A stretch of DNA of 64,000 bases from Peribacillus sp044761665 (lineage in GTDB: Bacteria; Bacillota; Bacilli; Bacillales; DSM-1321), in NCBI RefSeq assembly GCF_044761665.1, contig NZ_JBIWCW010000003.1:248001-312000 (forward strand), in the 5' to 3' direction. Positions within the stretch are counted from its first letter, which is position 1. Every line of letters begins with the position of its first letter. The notes below the pieces were generated by a model, which had not been told where the DNA came from, searched no databases, and saw nothing but the letters and a program-made list of their open reading frames with translations. The translations under genes and the position numbers were made by a program. Below are positions 23,823 through 32,574 of this stretch, piece after piece.

Positions 23823-24812
23823 TTGCTTTTTATTGATAATAAAGGAATCACCGATCCACAGATTAATTTAGCTATCGAGGAATATGCACTCAAACACTTG
23901 GATATTGATGAAACTTTTCTTTTGTTCTACATAAACCGTCCATCGATCATTATCGGAAGAAATCAAAATACGATTGAGGAAATCAATTCTGATTATGTTG
24001 ATGAAAACGGGATCACCGTTGTTCGCCGCCTTTCAGGGGGAGGCGCGGTTTATCACGATTTGGGGAATCTAAACTTCAGCTTCATCACGAAAGATGATGG
24101 GGACAGCTTTCATAATTTCAAGAAGTTCACCGAGCCAGTCGTTCAAACGCTTGAAAAATTAGGAATCCATGCTGAATTGAGCGGACGTAATGATATCCTC
24201 GCCGAAGGGAAGAAAATATCAGGTAATGCGATGTTTTCAACGAAAGGCAGGATGTTCAGTCATGGTACATTGCTGTTTAAATCAGAAATGGACCATATCG
24301 TTTCCGCGCTGAAGGTGAAGAAAGATAAAATTGAGTCAAAAGGAATCAAATCGATCAGAAGCCGCGTTGGAAATATTGCCGATTTCCTAAAAGAGCCAAT
24401 GACAGTGGAAGAATTCCGTTCGTTCCTTCTGAAGAATATTTTCGAAGATGAAGAAGTCATTCCGGAGTATGTTTTGACGGAGGACGACTGGAAAAGAATC
24501 CACGAGATCTCAAAAGAAAGATATCAAAACTGGGAATGGAACTACGGGAAGTCCCCTAAATTCAATGTGCAGAATTCGCACAGGTTCCCCGTTGGATCGG
24601 TGGATATCCGTCTTGAAGTAAACAAGGGGATCATCGGGAACTGTAAAATTTATGGTGACTTTTTCGGAGTCGGGGAAGTTACGGACATAGAACAAAAACT
24701 CATAGGAATTCGCTATGAAAAGGAATCAATCAATCGCGTTTTAGACGAAATTGATGTGCACCATTATTTTGGCAATGTAACAAAAGATGAAATATTAGCG
24801 CTTATTTATTAA
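23823..24812 (+). CDS. lplJ: Lipoate-protein ligase LplJ (TTG start)
   Basis: 329-residue ligase attaching free lipoate to GcvH and E2 subunits via lipoyl-AMP. INRPSIIIGRNQNTIEEIN (about 39-57), VVRRLSGGGAVYHDLGNLNF (about 70-89), SGRNDILAEGKKISGNAMF, KGRMFSHGTLL; C-terminal accessory domain PKFNVQNSHRFPVGSVDI. Start is TTG at 23823-23825, with GGGGGAG 5 nt upstream and no nearby ATG. Very close to B. subtilis LplJ (formerly YhfJ). Confidence 0.96.
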   Translation: MLFIDNKGITDPQINLAIEEYALKHLDIDETFLLFYINRPSIIIGRNQNTIEEINSDYVDENGITVVRRLSGGGAVYHDLGNLNFSFITKDDGDSFHNFKKFTEPVVQTLEKLGIHAELSGRNDILAEGKKISGNAMFSTKGRMFSHGTLLFKSEMDHIVSALKVKKDKIESKGIKSIRSRVGNIADFLKEPMTVEEFRSFLLKNIFEDEEVIPEYVLTEDDWKRIHEISKERYQNWEWNYGKSPKFNVQNSHRFPVGSVDIRLEVNKGIIGNCKIYGDFFGVGEVTDIEQKLIGIRYEKESINRVLDEIDVHHYFGNVTKDEILALIY

Positions 24813-24819
24813 GTGTTTT

Positions 24820-24851
24820 TAAAAGCCATCCCTTATAAGGTGATGGCTTTT
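24820..24851 (+). terminator. Terminator after lplJ
   Basis: Stem AAAAGCCATC / GATGGCTTTT with a 12-nt loop. Confidence 0.8.
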
Positions 24852-24894
24852 GTGTATAAATATGACAATAATTTCTTTAAACTGGATAAAATTG

Positions 24895-24923
24895 TTGATG
24901 TTGGTTCTCTCTTTTAATATAAT
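24895..24923 (+). promoter_or_regulatory. lcfB promoter
   Basis: TTGATG (24895-24900), 17-nt spacer, TATAAT (24918-24923). The FadR-type operator begins about 28 nt after the -10. Confidence 0.65.
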
Positions 24924-24950
24924 AAAACTGTATTTAGTTTGCGGTAAAAA

Positions 24951-24968
24951 TGAATGACTGCTCATTCA
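24951..24968. promoter_or_regulatory. FadR (fatty-acid repressor) operator before lcfB
   Basis: TGAATGACTGCTCATTCA is a palindrome matching the Bacillus FadR consensus TGAATGAMTANTCATTCA at every fixed position except one (G for A in the centre). It is placed downstream of the -10, so repression would block elongation or initiation. In B. subtilis FadR controls lcfB and beta-oxidation genes and is relieved by long-chain acyl-CoA. Confidence 0.85.
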
Positions 24969-24996
24969 TGCTATTTACACAGGGGGAGGGAGAACG

Positions 24997-26541
24997 ATGA
25001 ACTTATCTGAACAACTTCATCAAACGGCTTTAATAAAGGCTGATAAGCCAGCTTATTATTTTATGGACCAATCCACTTCATATAGAGAACTGGACGCGGC
25101 CGTATCAAAGTTTGCAGACGAACTACATAAGCTTGGTGTCTCAAAAGGTGATAATATTGCCTTGCTTTTAGGCAATTCTCCACACTTCATCATTTCGTTG
25201 TATGGGGCTTTACGAACAGGGGCGACCGTCATACCTGTAAATCCAATTTACTCACCAGATGAAATTGGTTATATCCTGAACAACGGCGACGTAAAGGTAG
25301 TGGTGGCTTTAGATAAGCTTTTACCATTATTAGAAAAGATGGATCCCATCCTTTCAAGTGTTGAGAATTACGTCATTTGTGAAACACAACCGGATAATGG
25401 GGAAGGTAGCAAACTTAATATTTATCCCAAAATGAAATCGTTTACAAGAATGTTGGCTACGGGGGATGTTCAGTTCAAAGGACCAGATTTAGATCCGGAA
25501 GACACGGCCATCATTCTATACACTTCGGGCACTACAGGAAAGCCGAAAGGTGCCATGCTCTCCCATAAAAACATCTATTCCAATGCACACGATACGGGTG
25601 AGTACTTAAACATCACGGAAGATGACCGTGTTGTTACAACGTTGCCCATGTTCCACGTATTCAGTTTGACTGTTGTCGTGAATGCGCCTTTATTGAAGGG
25701 TGGGACATTGTTAATCGTTCCCCAATTCAGTCCGAAGGAAATATTCAGGCTAATCAAAAAATATGAGGCGACCGTTTTTGCAGGCGTTCCCACCATGTAT
25801 AATTTCTTGCTTCAATATCCTGACGGTACTGCTGAAGAACTCGAATCGTTACGTTTTTGCATTTCAGGAGGTTCGGCACTGCCTGTATCACTCCTTGAAT
25901 CATTCGAGAAAAAATTCAATGTGAATATTTCAGAAGGATATGGTTTATCAGAAGCTTCTCCTGTTACATGCTTCAATCCTTTGGATCGTCCAAGAAAAGT
26001 CGGCTCGATTGGTACCAACATCGTGAATGTTGAAAATAAAGTCGTGAATGAACTAGGAGAAGAAGTTGGGATCAATGAAGTTGGGGAATTAGTTGTCAGA
26101 GGCCCCAACGTGATGAAGGGGTATTATAAAATGCCTGAAGAATCGGCTGCCGCATTAAAAGATGGCTGGCTTTATACGGGTGACTTGGCCCGCATGGATG
26201 AAGAAGGTTATTTTTTTATTGTGGACCGTAAAAAAGAACTAATAATTGTCGGCGGATTTAACGTTTATCCAAGAGAAGTGGAAGAGGTTCTCTATGCCCA
26301 TCCCGAAGTGGTCGAGGCAGCGGCGATAGGCGTACCAGATCCTAATCAGGGTGAAGTCGTTCAATGTTTTGTCGTGAGGAAAACCAATATGTTATCCGAG
26401 GAAGAGTTACTTGCCTATTGTTTAGAACATTTGGCTAAGTATAAAGTTCCGAAAAAAATTGAGTTTATAGACGAGCTCCCGAAAAATACGACAGGGAAGA
26501 TTCTGCGTCGTAGCTTAAAAACCCATGTAGCCCATACATGA
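24997..26541 (+). CDS. lcfB: Long-chain fatty acid-CoA ligase LcfB (YhfL)
   Basis: 514-residue ANL-superfamily enzyme activating fatty acids with ATP and CoA for beta-oxidation. P-loop-like TAIILYTSGTTGKPKGAML (about 168-186), A5 motif ISEGYGLSEASPVTC, A7 GWLYTGDLARMDEEGYF, A8 DRKKELIIVGGFNVYPREVE, A10 PKNTTGKILRR. SD GGGGGAGGG before ATG. Follows lplJ as B. subtilis yhfL does closely. The FadR operator in its leader fits a catabolic role. Confidence 0.95.
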   Translation: MNLSEQLHQTALIKADKPAYYFMDQSTSYRELDAAVSKFADELHKLGVSKGDNIALLLGNSPHFIISLYGALRTGATVIPVNPIYSPDEIGYILNNGDVKVVVALDKLLPLLEKMDPILSSVENYVICETQPDNGEGSKLNIYPKMKSFTRMLATGDVQFKGPDLDPEDTAIILYTSGTTGKPKGAMLSHKNIYSNAHDTGEYLNITEDDRVVTTLPMFHVFSLTVVVNAPLLKGGTLLIVPQFSPKEIFRLIKKYEATVFAGVPTMYNFLLQYPDGTAEELESLRFCISGGSALPVSLLESFEKKFNVNISEGYGLSEASPVTCFNPLDRPRKVGSIGTNIVNVENKVVNELGEEVGINEVGELVVRGPNVMKGYYKMPEESAAALKDGWLYTGDLARMDEEGYFFIVDRKKELIIVGGFNVYPREVEEVLYAHPEVVEAAAIGVPDPNQGEVVQCFVVRKTNMLSEEELLAYCLEHLAKYKVPKKIEFIDELPKNTTGKILRRSLKTHVAHT

Positions 26542-26561
26542 ATGAACCCTTCATGAATAGG

Positions 26562-26597
26562 AGACAATTGCCATAGGGGCAATTGTCTTTTTTTGTT
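26562..26597 (+). terminator. Terminator after lcfB
   Basis: Stem GACAATTGCC / GGCAATTGTC with a short loop and seven T. Confidence 0.88.
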
Positions 26598-26717
26598 ACA
26601 GCCAACTATGCAGGAAAAGCATAAATTAGAGGAGGTGAGCCTTTATCTTGCTTATTTTTTTAAAAAGAGATAAGATGGTAATTAAAAATTTCCCTAGATG
26701 AGAGGAGAAGAGGAAGA

Positions 26718-27245
26718 ATGAGAGATGTAAAATTATTAGATATATTCAACCATCCAATTGCTCAAAAATACCTAAACCGTTCAGGGCTGGCCCACGCGAT
26801 AGCTGTGTCATATCATGCATTTCATCTTGCGAAAGAATACAACGTGGATCCCGATATTGCTGCTAAGGCAGGGCTGTTACATGATATGGGCCATTTCACT
26901 TGGTATAGCAATGGGAAATGGGATTATGACATGTACAAAAAAAATGATATCCATCCAATAAAAGGGGCTGAGAGAGCTCATAAATTGTTAATCAGGCTTG
27001 GTGAAAACCCGATTAAAGCCAAGACGACTTCCCTCGCGATTCTATTTCACACCGATTCATTTTTACCCTCAAATGATATAACTCGAACACCACTTCAGCA
27101 GGTCGTCAAATGGGCCGATGAAAAAGATGAGGAAGAAGGCGGAAATCACCATTACCGGAAAATTGATTTCCTGCGTGCAAAAGAAAGCATTATTCAATTA
27201 GATACACTCATTGATGAAGAAGAAAGAAAAAAGCTATCATCCTAA
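26718..27245 (+). CDS. HD-domain metal-dependent phosphohydrolase
   Basis: 175-residue cytoplasmic protein with an HD domain: SGLAHAIAVSYHAFHLAKEY (first His), KAGLLHDMGHFTW (HD pair, about 54-66), HPIKGAERAHKLL and LAILFHTDSFLP, then VVKWADEKDEEEGG. These are metal and phosphate ligands of HD phosphohydrolases, a family that includes nucleotidases. SD GAGAAGAGGAAG before ATG. Not part of the B. subtilis lcfB neighbourhood; substrate unknown. Confidence 0.8.
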   Translation: MRDVKLLDIFNHPIAQKYLNRSGLAHAIAVSYHAFHLAKEYNVDPDIAAKAGLLHDMGHFTWYSNGKWDYDMYKKNDIHPIKGAERAHKLLIRLGENPIKAKTTSLAILFHTDSFLPSNDITRTPLQQVVKWADEKDEEEGGNHHYRKIDFLRAKESIIQLDTLIDEEERKKLSS

Positions 27246-27270
27246 ATCATCATGGATGATAGCTTTATTA
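27230..27270 (+). terminator. Terminator overlapping the end of the HD gene
   Basis: Stem AAAGCTATCATCC / GGATGATAGCTTT with a 10-nt loop; the stop codon lies inside the hairpin. Confidence 0.82.
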
Positions 27271-27350
27271 TGTAGAAATATTCGGAGGTGAGCTGTGTTA
27301 AGGTTAGAATTTGCGTTTCGATTTCCGCTTGATTCAGCCGTGTCCATGGC

Positions 27351-27938
27351 TTACTCGACTTCCTTCATGATGGCTTTATACACTTCTTCTTTATCGAAAT
27401 CATATTCACCCATCCCGAAGACTTTAACGACATGATTATCCGCATCCAGCAAATAGGTGGCCGTACTATGAACAAACTCACCGGTTCCGGAATCGCGAAA
27501 AAGAAAATCGAATTGGTCGGTAAGCTTTTTAGTGTCCATCGGTGTTCCCCGTAAGATCTCCCAACCGTCTGTTTCATTTATATCGAATGCCTTAGCGTAA
27601 GTTTTTATTTTATCGGTTGTATCCATTTCCGGATTGAAAGTGATGGTCAGAAACTCCACTTTATCCCCGAAAATATCTTGCTTAACAAGCTTATCCCGAA
27701 TCTTTTGCATTTGATAGGTGGTATTTGGGCATAAATCCGGACAATCAAGATACATGAATTCTAATAGGCGAACCTTGGGTTTTAAATCAGAGAAGCTGTA
27801 CGTACCTCCTTCCTGAGTATTCATCACTATATCTTCAGGAAATTCCATCTTGGACTGGCGGTACTCTGTAAAATAATAGATACCTGATCCAATGCCGATC
27901 ACTAATAAGGTAGTGAATATAATATAGATTTTCTTCAT
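27351..27938 (-). CDS. SCO1/SenC-family copper chaperone-like thioredoxin-fold protein
   Basis: About 195 residues, membrane-tethered by an N-terminal helix (IYIIFTTLLVIGIGSGIYYF), facing outside. Copper-ligand motif CPDLC (CxxxC, in FMYLDCPDLCPN) and the third ligand His in FVHSTATYLLD are intact. Family role: delivering Cu to the CuA site of cytochrome c oxidase (B. subtilis YpmQ). Start ambiguous between ATG 27944 and 27938; the latter has better SD spacing (GGGGTG, 9-10 nt). Its own branch within SCO is not resolved. Confidence 0.85.
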   Translation of the reverse strand: MKKIYIIFTTLLVIGIGSGIYYFTEYRQSKMEFPEDIVMNTQEGGTYSFSDLKPKVRLLEFMYLDCPDLCPNTTYQMQKIRDKLVKQDIFGDKVEFLTITFNPEMDTTDKIKTYAKAFDINETDGWEILRGTPMDTKKLTDQFDFLFRDSGTGEFVHSTATYLLDADNHVVKVFGMGEYDFDKEEVYKAIMKEVE

Positions 27939-28135
27939 GCGCATCTGTCACCCCGAGTCAGTTTAAATAGATTGATATCTTCACTATACAGGATGAAATT
28001 CCAAAACAAGGGGGGAAATCTGGCGAAAAAATGAACATTTATGGACATTTATATGAAGGGAATGAAATACGGTTCTAACCTGTCCATTTTGGATTAAACT
28101 ATATAAGGTATGTTTGTTTTAAAGGAGGGGGCTTC

Positions 28136-29401
28136 ATGGTTAGAAAATGGGCTGGGAGAGCGATTCTTTTATATCTCCTTTTTGTGGCAGTGATGTATTG
28201 GTATATATTCTATGGTGCAGACACTTCGATTCCTCAGGCTTTGCGTGGCACTGCAGCTGATCCCTCAGAGTTCTTGAACGCTCGGGAGCTCAAGCTCAGT
28301 GAGGAGTATTCAGGGCTACGGAATTTCATCTTTTTCGTTGCGACGCCCTATGAATGGCTGTTGTATTTTTTCATACTGCTATTCGGATTTTCAAGGGTTA
28401 TTGAAAAATCGGCCTTGACCATCACTAAACGAAAAGGGCTGCAAACGACGATTTATTTATTTTGGCTTTCATTGATTTCTTATGTTGCGATGTTTCCTAT
28501 CAGTTTCATGGGCTATCGAATGAGTAAAAGTTATCATATAAGCACCCAGAGCTTTTCTTCGTGGATGAAAGACGATATCATCGATTTTTGGGTGAACTTT
28601 GGGACGATGTTCATCATCGTTTCTGTTCTATATTGGCTGATGAAAAAAAGTGCAAAGAAATGGTGGCTCTATGCTTGGCTGTTATCCATTCCGTTTACCT
28701 TGTTCCTCATGTTCGTACAACCGGTCTTGATTGACCCCTTATATAATGATTTTTATCCACTGAAGAATAAAGAGTTAGAAACGGAGATCCTGGCACTCGC
28801 CGAACAAGCGGACATCCCGGCTGAACATGTGTATGAAGTGAATATGGCAGAGAAAACGAATTCCCTGAATGCCTATGTAACGGGAATAGGATCGAATTCC
28901 AGAATCGTTCTTTGGGATACGACCTTGAATCGGCTTGACGAAGATGAAATCCTTTTCATCATGGCACATGAAATGGCCCATTACGTGGAAAAACACATTT
29001 ACATTGGAATAGCAGGTTATATCATCATGACATTGGTTGGTTTATGGTTGACCGCAAAAATCATGAATTACATCATTGGGCGATGGGGGCATTTGCTTAA
29101 AGTTCAATCAATGGACAGGATTTCTTCGTTGCCTTTGTTCCTCTTGATTACGTCCGTGTTGCTGTTTGCTTCCAGCCCGCTTTCCAATTACGTTTCCCGT
29201 TACCAGGAAACGAGAGCGGACCGTTATGCCATCGAAATGACAGGAGACCATGAATCGGCCATCACTTCCTTCCAGGAGCTCACGAGGTCAGGGCTAAGTC
29301 AGGTAAATCCCCCTATCTTGGTTAAATGGCTTCGTTATTCCCATCCTTCCATGCTTGAGAGGATTTCGACGGTGGAAAAAGAAGAGGTGAATGAGGATTG
29401 A
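28136..29401 (+). CDS. yhfN: M48-family membrane metalloprotease YhfN (Ste24-like)
   Basis: 421-residue integral membrane zinc protease of the CAAX-protease-1 type. Several helices N-terminally, IDPLYNDFYPLKNKELETEIL, then KTNSLNAYVTGIGSNSRIVLWDT, the zinc motif HEMAH (IMAHEMAHYVEKH, about 279-291) and the third ligand region RYQETRADRYAIEMTGD. C-terminal SHPSMLERIS is family-typical. SD AAAGGAGGGGG. Matches B. subtilis YhfN in length and region. In the family it cleaves membrane or prenylated proteins; the bacterial substrate is unknown. Confidence 0.92.
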   Translation: MVRKWAGRAILLYLLFVAVMYWYIFYGADTSIPQALRGTAADPSEFLNARELKLSEEYSGLRNFIFFVATPYEWLLYFFILLFGFSRVIEKSALTITKRKGLQTTIYLFWLSLISYVAMFPISFMGYRMSKSYHISTQSFSSWMKDDIIDFWVNFGTMFIIVSVLYWLMKKSAKKWWLYAWLLSIPFTLFLMFVQPVLIDPLYNDFYPLKNKELETEILALAEQADIPAEHVYEVNMAEKTNSLNAYVTGIGSNSRIVLWDTTLNRLDEDEILFIMAHEMAHYVEKHIYIGIAGYIIMTLVGLWLTAKIMNYIIGRWGHLLKVQSMDRISSLPLFLLITSVLLFASSPLSNYVSRYQETRADRYAIEMTGDHESAITSFQELTRSGLSQVNPPILVKWLRYSHPSMLERISTVEKEEVNED

Positions 29402-29433
29402 AAAAAGCTAGCCTAATAAGCTAGCTTTTTTTC
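29400..29433 (+). terminator. Terminator after yhfN
   Basis: Stem AAAAAAGCTAGC / GCTAGCTTTTTT, loop CTAATAA. Confidence 0.9.
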
Positions 29434-29557
29434 TTGCCTTATTTTAAGAAAAGTGGGAAAGGATGGTTCGTTTTCAGAAAAAACTATCATTTTATAAATA
29501 TTCCGTTCTCTACTATAATAAATTAAAATTCCCAGTGCGTTTTTAAGGAGATCAGCT

Positions 29558-30367
29558 ATGTATAATATAATTTTGATTACGTTAGGATCGGTGCTTGTCG
29601 CCTTGGCCTACAACTTATTCTTGATTCCACATTTAATTTTGAGCAGCGGACTCAGTGGAATTGCAATCATGTTGGGAATCATCACCCCGTTAAATACAGG
29701 GATATTGAATTTCTTGTTAAATCTTCCATTGCTCATTCTGGGATACCTAAAATTGGGGAGACGATTCATCTCATTTACGATCCTCTCGGTAGTGGTCATT
29801 TCGGTCAGTTTGTATATTATACCGATTCATCGGGTTTCCACTGAGCCGATGTTATCTTCTTTATTCGGAGGGGTCATTTCGGGTATCGGGATTGGCATTA
29901 TCTTTCGTGCTTCAGGGTCATCAGGGGGATTCGATATCATTGCGATGCTCTTGGCTAAGAAGAGAGACTTCCCGCTTGGTACCTTGCTTTCAGGGATGAA
30001 TGCGATTGTAGTGATTGTCTCCGGTTTCAGGTTCGGATGGGATGCCGCATTATACACACTGATTTCGATTTATGCAGCAGGTAAAGTGATAGATACGATT
30101 CATTCGAATCATATCAAATTAACTTTGATGATAGTCACGAAAAAAGGCGATGAAATGAAAGAACGGCTACTGGCCAATTTATATCGCGGCATTACCGTCA
30201 TGGATGGGGAAGGGGCCTATTCGGGTGAACGGAGCAAAGTGTTGATGACGGTCATTACACGCTACCAGTTAACCGATGTGAAGGCGATGATAAAAGAAGT
30301 GGATCCACAAGCCTTCGTTAATATTACAGAAACGACCGAGGTCATGGGAATGTTCCATAAAGAGTGA
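29558..30367 (+). CDS. YitT-family membrane protein (DUF161/DUF2179)
   Basis: 269 residues: five or so membrane helices (LITLGSVLVALAYNLFLIP, GIAIMLGIITPLNTGILNF, FGGVISGIGIGIIFRASGSSGG) and a C-terminal soluble DUF2179 domain starting about 185 (LTLMIVTKKGDEMKERLL, RGITVMDGEGAYSGERSKVLMTVI). The GSSGGFDIIAMLL loop is characteristic. SD AAGGAGA. Several paralogues exist in B. subtilis (YitT, YpjC, YvjA, YxkD and others), and I cannot assign which. Function unproven. Confidence 0.88.
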   Translation: MYNIILITLGSVLVALAYNLFLIPHLILSSGLSGIAIMLGIITPLNTGILNFLLNLPLLILGYLKLGRRFISFTILSVVVISVSLYIIPIHRVSTEPMLSSLFGGVISGIGIGIIFRASGSSGGFDIIAMLLAKKRDFPLGTLLSGMNAIVVIVSGFRFGWDAALYTLISIYAAGKVIDTIHSNHIKLTLMIVTKKGDEMKERLLANLYRGITVMDGEGAYSGERSKVLMTVITRYQLTDVKAMIKEVDPQAFVNITETTEVMGMFHKE

Positions 30368-30377
30368 TGACGAATTA

Positions 30378-30408
30378 AAAGCCTCCCGAATCAGGGAGGC
30401 TTTTTCTA
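30378..30408 (+). terminator. Terminator after the YitT-family gene
   Basis: Stem AAGCCTCCC / GGGAGGCTT, loop GAATCA, followed by TTTTC. Confidence 0.88.
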
Positions 30409-30430
30409 ATGTATTTCACTCATGGTTTGA

Positions 30431-30667
30431 TTAATTTCCAAACTGTTTCAATAAGGCATTCATTTCGGTACTTAATTTTAGGAATAGAGGTTTGTTCCTA
30501 TTATCCAGAGCTTCATCGATTTCCTTTACCAGGCTATTCTTCTTAGTTGTAAGGAACGATTCCATGATGATCATGTCAATTAACATTTCCTGAACGGCTG
30601 CATCATTCTTGATTTCATTGATTGATAATGACTTCACTGACTCTGAATATGATTTATCATTTTTCAA
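30431..30667 (-). CDS. yhzC: IDEAL-domain protein YhzC
   Basis: 78 residues; contains the IDEAL domain KEIDEALDNRNKPLFLKL (about 55-72) behind MIIMESFLTTKKN. Start taken as TTG 30665-30667 with AGGGG 8 nt upstream; the in-frame GTG at 30676 would sit in the SD. Divergent from comK, as yhzC neighbours comK in B. subtilis. IDEAL domains occur in small Firmicutes proteins and at the tail of ComK-region proteins; the role is unknown. Confidence 0.82.
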   Translation of the reverse strand: MKNDKSYSESVKSLSINEIKNDAAVQEMLIDMIIMESFLTTKKNSLVKEIDEALDNRNKPLFLKLSTEMNALLKQFGN

Positions 30668-30676
30668 AGTAACCAC

Positions 30677-30959
30677 CCCTGACCCTTTTTATTAGTATAT
30701 GGATTTGTGGGTGTAAAATCAACAGAAAATTTAAAACAATTAGATAAATTAAGTTTGTGTCGTTAAAATGACGAGATAATAAGGTTATTCAAATAATTCC
30801 TAATTTTTTGTGAACTTAGGTGTACCCTAGGTGAATTATGCTATTATAGTGAAGAATTTAACTCGTTTTAACCGGGACTATCCCAAATGGAAAGCGTAAC
30901 CGATAGTAAGGCAAGTTTGATGGTTCATGAAAATGGAATGAGGAAGAGGTGGATGTAAT
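30677..30959. promoter_or_regulatory. comK upstream control region with inverted repeats
   Basis: 283-nt AT-rich region between yhzC and comK. It holds several A-tract/T-tract stretches of the kind ComK binds, but I could not align a convincing AAAAN5TTTT pair. In the leader ACTATC (30877-30882) pairs with GATAGT (30902-30907), and the overlapping GGGA / TCCC hairpin (30874-30884) is mutually exclusive with it. I do not recognise a riboswitch class. Confidence 0.35.
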
Positions 30960-31526
30960 TTGAAGGAAAGCTGTGCCGGAATAATTGAAGAATACGAAAT
31001 TACTCCTTATACACTAATGGTAATGCCAATTAATTATGGAAGTAAGGTTTACTCCCGAATCATTGAGTTGGATGATGAGTTCATTTCTCCGTTCAAGCCC
31101 TTGGATATCATCAAGAAAAGCTGTGAGTACTTTGGTTCAAGTTATGGAGGAAGGAAAGACGGGACGAAACAACTCATAAATATCACCCACAAGGCACCAA
31201 TTGCAATCGATCCGACCAGTTCAATTTTCTTCTTTCCGACTACATCTCCCTTGCGCCCCCAATGCACCTGGTTATCTCATGAACATGTAGTCTCCTATGC
31301 GCGATTAGACTCTAAACAGACAACGATCACTTTCAGGAATAGAAAATCATTCGATATAGACGTATCGAGCAGTTCTTTTGAAAACCAACTACATCGGACT
31401 TCCTTTTTAAAATCCAAATTGATCCAAAGAATCGAGGAAACCAAAAGGAAATCTTTCTATTTATTTACCGAATCGGATGGCCTCAAAGCTTCAGAAATGA
31501 ATTCAAAATATCCGTCTCTGAAGTAA
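30960..31526 (+). CDS. comK: Competence transcription factor ComK (TTG start)
   Basis: 188-residue master activator of late competence (DNA-uptake) genes. Conserved ComK blocks: YGSKVYSRIIELDDEFISPF, KSCEYFGSSYGGRKDGTKQL, HKAPIAIDPTSSIFFFPT, RPQCTWLSHEHVVSYARL, SSSFENQLHRTSFLKSKL. TTG start with GAGGTGG 7 nt upstream; no earlier in-frame ATG. Complete, without frameshift, so competence may be functional. In B. subtilis it is bistable, autoactivated and degraded via MecA-ClpCP. Confidence 0.95.
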   Translation: MKESCAGIIEEYEITPYTLMVMPINYGSKVYSRIIELDDEFISPFKPLDIIKKSCEYFGSSYGGRKDGTKQLINITHKAPIAIDPTSSIFFFPTTSPLRPQCTWLSHEHVVSYARLDSKQTTITFRNRKSFDIDVSSSSFENQLHRTSFLKSKLIQRIEETKRKSFYLFTESDGLKASEMNSKYPSLK

Positions 31527-31684
31527 TCATCCTGTATTACATGGAAAAGACGTTGTTACTGGTCTTTATTTAGATTTTTATAACTAGCTAGACCTTTCTT
31601 CATCTAATTAAGGCAAAAAATATTTACTAGAACAGTATTCTTTGGTAAAATTTAGCTTTATAGTAGGGATGGAGTGTTACAGCA

Positions 31685-32518
31685 ATGTATAACAAAATGT
31701 TAGGGAAAATTGAATCGCTGGAAAGTTTAGTTAATATGGTACCTATAATTAAAGCGGCCGTTCCCTCTGATTTATCGATTGCCATATGTGATTTAGAAAA
31801 ATTCATTGCCTATTTTCCTGGTGAAAGAATAAATCTACTGATCCAAAAAGGACAGTCCTTAAATCCAGAAGAACCCCTCGCGATAGCATTGCGTGAGGAT
31901 AAATCATTAAGATCGGATGTGCCGGCTGATTTTTATGGTTTTGAGTTTACTGGAACAGCCGTGCCTCTTCATGATGAAAATAATCAAGTCATTGGCGGTA
32001 TCGCTATCCAAATACGAAGGCAAAGTGAACTAAGGTCGATTGCGGATCAAATTTCAGTATCATTGAGTCAAGCCAATGAGCGAATCTTCGATATTGCGGA
32101 AGGTTCTCATACATTAGCAGGTGTTTCCACTGAACTTCTAACATCCTCTCACAAGGCTGGGGAAGATGTTAAAAACACAGATGAAATCTTGTCCATGATA
32201 AAAAGAGTTGCAACCCAAACCAATTTATTAGGGTTAAATGCAGCTATAGAGGCCGCGCGTGCAGGTGAAAAGGGTAAAGGGTTCGAAGTGGTAGCCAAGG
32301 AGATTAGGAAGTTTTCCAAAGAAACGGTCACTTCCACTCAAATGATACGTGAGAAATTAGTGCAAATCCAAGAAGTGACTCAACAAATGGGGACATCGAT
32401 TGAGCGAGTGGCTTCCGTGGGCCAAGACCAGGCTGCTTCCATTGAGGAAATCTCCACTTTCGTAGAAGAAATCAAAAAGATGTCCGATAAGCTCAACCAA
32501 TTTACTAATAAATTATAA
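31685..32518 (+). CDS. Soluble methyl-accepting-chemotaxis-like signalling protein
   Basis: 277 residues, no membrane helix. N-terminal about 125 residues form a small sensory module (AVPSDLSIAICDLEKFIAYFPGE, split about 27-49; GTAVPLHDENNQVIGGIAI), then a short MCP signalling domain with the hairpin tip RVATQTNLLGLNAAIEAARAG (about 178-198) and GKGFEVVAKEIRKFSKET. The coiled coil is short, so it may join receptor arrays weakly or act as a stand-alone CheA/adaptor partner. Not HemAT: no globin domain. Terminator-like hairpin follows. Ligand unknown. Confidence 0.85.
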   Translation: MYNKMLGKIESLESLVNMVPIIKAAVPSDLSIAICDLEKFIAYFPGERINLLIQKGQSLNPEEPLAIALREDKSLRSDVPADFYGFEFTGTAVPLHDENNQVIGGIAIQIRRQSELRSIADQISVSLSQANERIFDIAEGSHTLAGVSTELLTSSHKAGEDVKNTDEILSMIKRVATQTNLLGLNAAIEAARAGEKGKGFEVVAKEIRKFSKETVTSTQMIREKLVQIQEVTQQMGTSIERVASVGQDQAASIEEISTFVEEIKKMSDKLNQFTNKL

Positions 32519-32520
32519 AA

Positions 32521-32550
32521 GGAAGTCAACAGTGATTGTTGGCTTTTTCA
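32521..32550 (+). terminator. Weak terminator after the chemoreceptor-like gene
   Basis: AAGTCAAC / GTTGGCTT (one GU pair) with loop AGTGATT and five T. Confidence 0.6.
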
Positions 32551-32574
32551 TTGTTCCTGGAAAGAGAAGGAGAG

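Noticed and set aside
30871..30930. Cyclic-di-GMP or cobalamin riboswitch in the comK leader
   Set aside because: Neither the GEMM tetraloop-receptor arrangement nor a B12 box could be aligned.
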